Origin: Ruminococcus sp.
Lineage (GTDB): Bacteria; Bacillota_A; Clostridia; Oscillospirales; Ruminococcaceae
DNA: 64,000 nucleotides
Direction: 5' to 3'
Assembly: GCF_016283395.1 (NCBI RefSeq)
Contig: NZ_JAEEMU010000037.1
Span: forward strand, 62,001-126,000
This document shows, piece by piece, positions 62,215-64,000 of the stretch (positions are counted from its first letter, which is position 1; every line of letters begins with the position of its first letter). The position numbers and the translations under genes were made by a program. The notes below the pieces were generated by a model that did not search any database, was not told the origin of the DNA, and saw only the letters and a program-made list of their open reading frames with translations.

Positions 62215-63114
62215 TCAAGCAAGATTTTTTTCGATATATTCTATAAGAGGCTTTCTTACTATCAATTCGCGGTTGTTAATAAACCATTCATATGATTCTC
62301 TGAGAGAATCGCTTAATGGAGTAAGATCAGGAAGTATGCTGCTCATTCGGTCAACATTTAAAATATACTCATATTTGTAAAAGGGGAAATAGCTTCTCTG
62401 CGCTATTTCAGCTCCTACATTCTTAAATATCGGCGTTTTGCCAACGATCGAATAACAAAGTGATACCCATTCTTTAATACTTACAGGAACAGGATATCCT
62501 GTATTGAAAATGTGTTCTTTTACATCTGTAACAAGAATTTTTTCGATTAGTCTGCACATATCACCTATATGTGAGAATTGAAGCTTCATACTGCCGTCTT
62601 CAGGAAGATAGAACGGTCTGTCTTGTTCTGCACATTCAAAAACAAAAGCTTCGCGGTAAAGATTATTCATAGGTCCGCAAAGATAAGGCGGTCTGATAAT
62701 ATATACGTCAGGGCATTTCTGCAATAAGGCGTTTTCGGCTGCGATTTTATCTGTACCGTATTTACCCCATATTGAGTTTGGTCCGACCTCCATTGTTTCA
62801 TAGAAAGGCTGCGGTAATGTTTCGGGATATACTGCACTTGAACTTATAAGAATGTATTTATCAAAGCTTTCCAAACCGTTTAGGAGCAATTCGACATCTT
62901 CTGAATTATAGGCTGTTACATCTATAACTGCATCGAAATGATATAGTTTCAGAATGTTACCAAGATTTTTTCTGTCGCCGATTATAGGAATAACATTTTG
63001 GGACTGTGGTTTGCTGCCACGGTTTAACACATATACAGTGTTGCCACGTTTAGAAAAATATTCAGCAGTATATCTGCTGGCGAAAACTGTTCCGCCTGTT
63101 ACAAGAATATTCAT
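62215..63114 (-). CDS. NAD-dependent epimerase/dehydratase family protein
   Basis: 299 residues. The NAD motif is ILVTGGTVFAS with a Gly-rich loop near the N-terminus. Catalytic SSS in ILISSSAVYP and the YxxxK pair in KYGTDKIAAE fit an extended short-chain dehydrogenase. IIRPPYLCGP and LQFSHIGDMCRLI follow. The likely substrate is a nucleotide-sugar, but nothing nearby identifies it. AGGAGGAAG precedes the ATG. I see no clear terminator after it. Confidence 0.88.
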   Translation of the reverse strand: MNILVTGGTVFASRYTAEYFSKRGNTVYVLNRGSKPQSQNVIPIIGDRKNLGNILKLYHFDAVIDVTAYNSEDVELLLNGLESFDKYILISSSAVYPETLPQPFYETMEVGPNSIWGKYGTDKIAAENALLQKCPDVYIIRPPYLCGPMNNLYREAFVFECAEQDRPFYLPEDGSMKLQFSHIGDMCRLIEKILVTDVKEHIFNTGYPVPVSIKEWVSLCYSIVGKTPIFKNVGAEIAQRSYFPFYKYEYILNVDRMSSILPDLTPLSDSLRESYEWFINNRELIVRKPLIEYIEKNLA

Positions 63115-63142
63115 GTACTTCCTCCTAAAATAAGTTACTTAA

Positions 63143-63171
63143 ATTATATCATAGATTTTGTGTAAGTACAA
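63143..63171 (-). promoter_or_regulatory. Promoter of the epimerase-like gene
   Basis: On the minus strand TTGTAC (63166-63171), 17 bases, TATAAT (63143-63148). Confidence 0.7.
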
Positions 63172-63188
63172 TATATTATCGTGTTACT

Positions 63189-63872
63189 TTACAGCGTATT
63201 ACTTTCAAACATTTTCTTTAATTTGCTGATAGATTTCTTTTCGAGTCTTGAAACGTATGACCTTGATATACCGAGTTTATCGGCAGTTTCGTTTTGCGTA
63301 TGGGGCGATGTTCCGTATAGCCCGTATCTATACACAATTATATCGAATTCACGTGGGTCAAGACATTTTTTCAGAAAGCTGTATAGTTGCCGAGAGCGTA
63401 TCATGATATCCACTTGTTCGTGTATATCAGTTCCGTCATCTATCAGATCCATTAGAGTTAGTGAATTTCCGTCTTTATCTGTTTCAATAGGCTCGTTTAT
63501 ATAAATATCTCCTGCGGACTTTTTGGCGGCACGGTATTGCATGAGAATTTCATTTTCGATGCATCTACTTGCGTAAGTTGAGAATTTCGCACCTTTTGTA
63601 TAGTTAAAAGTTGATACTGCTTTTATTAATCCCACAGTTCCTACGGAAATAAGCTCATCCTGTTCGTCGGAGGTAGAAGCGTATTTCTTTACAATATGTG
63701 CCACAAGCCTAAGGTTATGTTCAATTAACTTTGAACGTGCAGATGTATCCCCGTTTGACATTTTATAGAAATACTCTTTTTCTTCTTTTGGGGATAAAGG
63801 CTTAGGAAATACAGAAGTATTGTCAATGTGAAGTGCGAAGAATAATAAGCTCCTTAAAAGTTCGGTCAGCAT
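63189..63872 (-). CDS. sigK: RNA polymerase sporulation sigma factor SigK
   Basis: 227 residues from ATG 63872, with GGAGGT upstream. A hydrophobic N-terminal leader (LLRSLLFFALHI) is like the pro-sequence removed in pro-sigma-K. Then SPKEEKEYFYKMSNGD, LIEHNLRLVAHIVKKY (region 2.1), GTVGLIKAVSTFNYTKGAKFSTYASRCIENEI (regions 2.2-2.4) and YRYGLYG ... RSYVSRLEKKSISKL (region 4). SigK drives late mother-cell transcription in spore formers. The coding sequence is unbroken, so there is no skin-type element. I could not find a convincing SigE-type promoter in the 128 bases upstream. Confidence 0.92.
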   Translation of the reverse strand: MLTELLRSLLFFALHIDNTSVFPKPLSPKEEKEYFYKMSNGDTSARSKLIEHNLRLVAHIVKKYASTSDEQDELISVGTVGLIKAVSTFNYTKGAKFSTYASRCIENEILMQYRAAKKSAGDIYINEPIETDKDGNSLTLMDLIDDGTDIHEQVDIMIRSRQLYSFLKKCLDPREFDIIVYRYGLYGTSPHTQNETADKLGISRSYVSRLEKKSISKLKKMFESNTL

Positions 63873-63969
63873 ATGAATTACCTCCAATGTGATATAGAGA
63901 ATAATATGCGTAAAAGCTTGGGAAATATAGTGGGGACAAAAAAATAAAATAAAAAACAATATAAGTATA

Positions 63970-63998
63970 TTGACGTTCTGCGATAAATATTATATAAT
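63970..63998 (+). promoter_or_regulatory. Promoter reading out of the right edge
   Basis: TTGACG (63970-63975), 17 bases, TATAAT (63993-63998), on the plus strand and divergent from sigK. The gene it serves lies beyond the window. Confidence 0.75.
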
Positions 63999-64000
63999 AA

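Noticed and set aside
63873..63960. SigE/SpoIIID-type promoter ahead of sigK
   Set aside because: CATATTATT resembles a SigE -10, but no matching -35 lies at the proper distance, so I do not call it.
1..64000. Mobile elements, prophage, tRNA or rRNA genes
   Set aside because: No transposase, integrase, phage structural gene, cloverleaf or rRNA sequence was found on either strand.

Overview
The window is a gene-dense stretch of chromosome from a moderately AT-rich, Gram-positive, spore-lineage Clostridia, most likely a Ruminococcus (Oscillospiraceae). Several things point there. A secreted protein at the left edge ends in a type I dockerin. Exported proteins carry long threonine-rich linkers. 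The Firmicutes-type gene sets AddAB, GatCAB, DnaD/DnaI, ThyX and SigK are all present. Promoters are TTGACA-N17-TATAAT and Shine-Dalgarno sites are strong (GGAGG). I see no rRNA, tRNA, CRISPR array, insertion sequence or prophage; this is core chromosome with a few lineage-specific genes.

Layout. 1-4.1 kb: a partial dockerin protein and an HtrA-type protease whose PDZ domain is cut by an in-frame stop codon, both on the minus strand. 4.1-9.6 kb: a minus-strand MoxR ATPase / DUF58 / transglutaminase / DUF308 operon. 10.0-17.3 kb: a SleB-type cell-wall hydrolase, the gatCAB operon with an Spx/ArsC-like gene, and a copper ATPase behind a palindromic operator. 17.4-22.6 kb: a divergent topoisomerase IV pair (parE, parC) with a small zinc-ribbon gene between them, then a DinB-fold protein. 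22.7-26.5 kb: an orphan DRE-TIM aldolase, a leaderless amidase, tyrA and an RluA-type pseudouridine synthase. 26.7-38.9 kb: a two-domain GH25 lysozyme, addB-addA, then three D-Ala-D-Ala peptidase-like genes, two of which have lost their catalytic residues. 39.0-47.6 kb: pgi, a small P-loop gene, the yceD-rpmF-DUF512-der-plsY-gpsA run and an N-terminally shortened asparagine synthetase. 47.6-53.1 kb: surE, a GGDEF/EAL protein, a flippase-like membrane protein and an ExbB/ExbD-like three-gene motor. 53.1-58.6 kb: a six-gene minus-strand operon thyX-DUF2156-DJ-1-5-FCL-mltG-trhP. 58.8-64.0 kb: a SurA-like lipoprotein, dnaD-dnaI, an epimerase-like gene and sigK, with a promoter leaving the right edge.

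Functionally the window is dominated by envelope biology (peptidoglycan hydrolases and peptidases, MltG, PlsY, transglutaminase, HtrA), with genome maintenance (AddAB, Topo IV, DnaD/DnaI) and translation (GatCAB, L32, Der, U32). The least explained items are: the ExbB/D-like motor in a Gram-positive; the run of catalytically dead cell-wall enzymes; an inverted-repeat element shared by the tyrA and aldolase promoters; the zinc ribbon inside the topoisomerase operon; and an AsnB homologue without its glutaminase nucleophile. All readings come from the sequence by eye; no database search was run.
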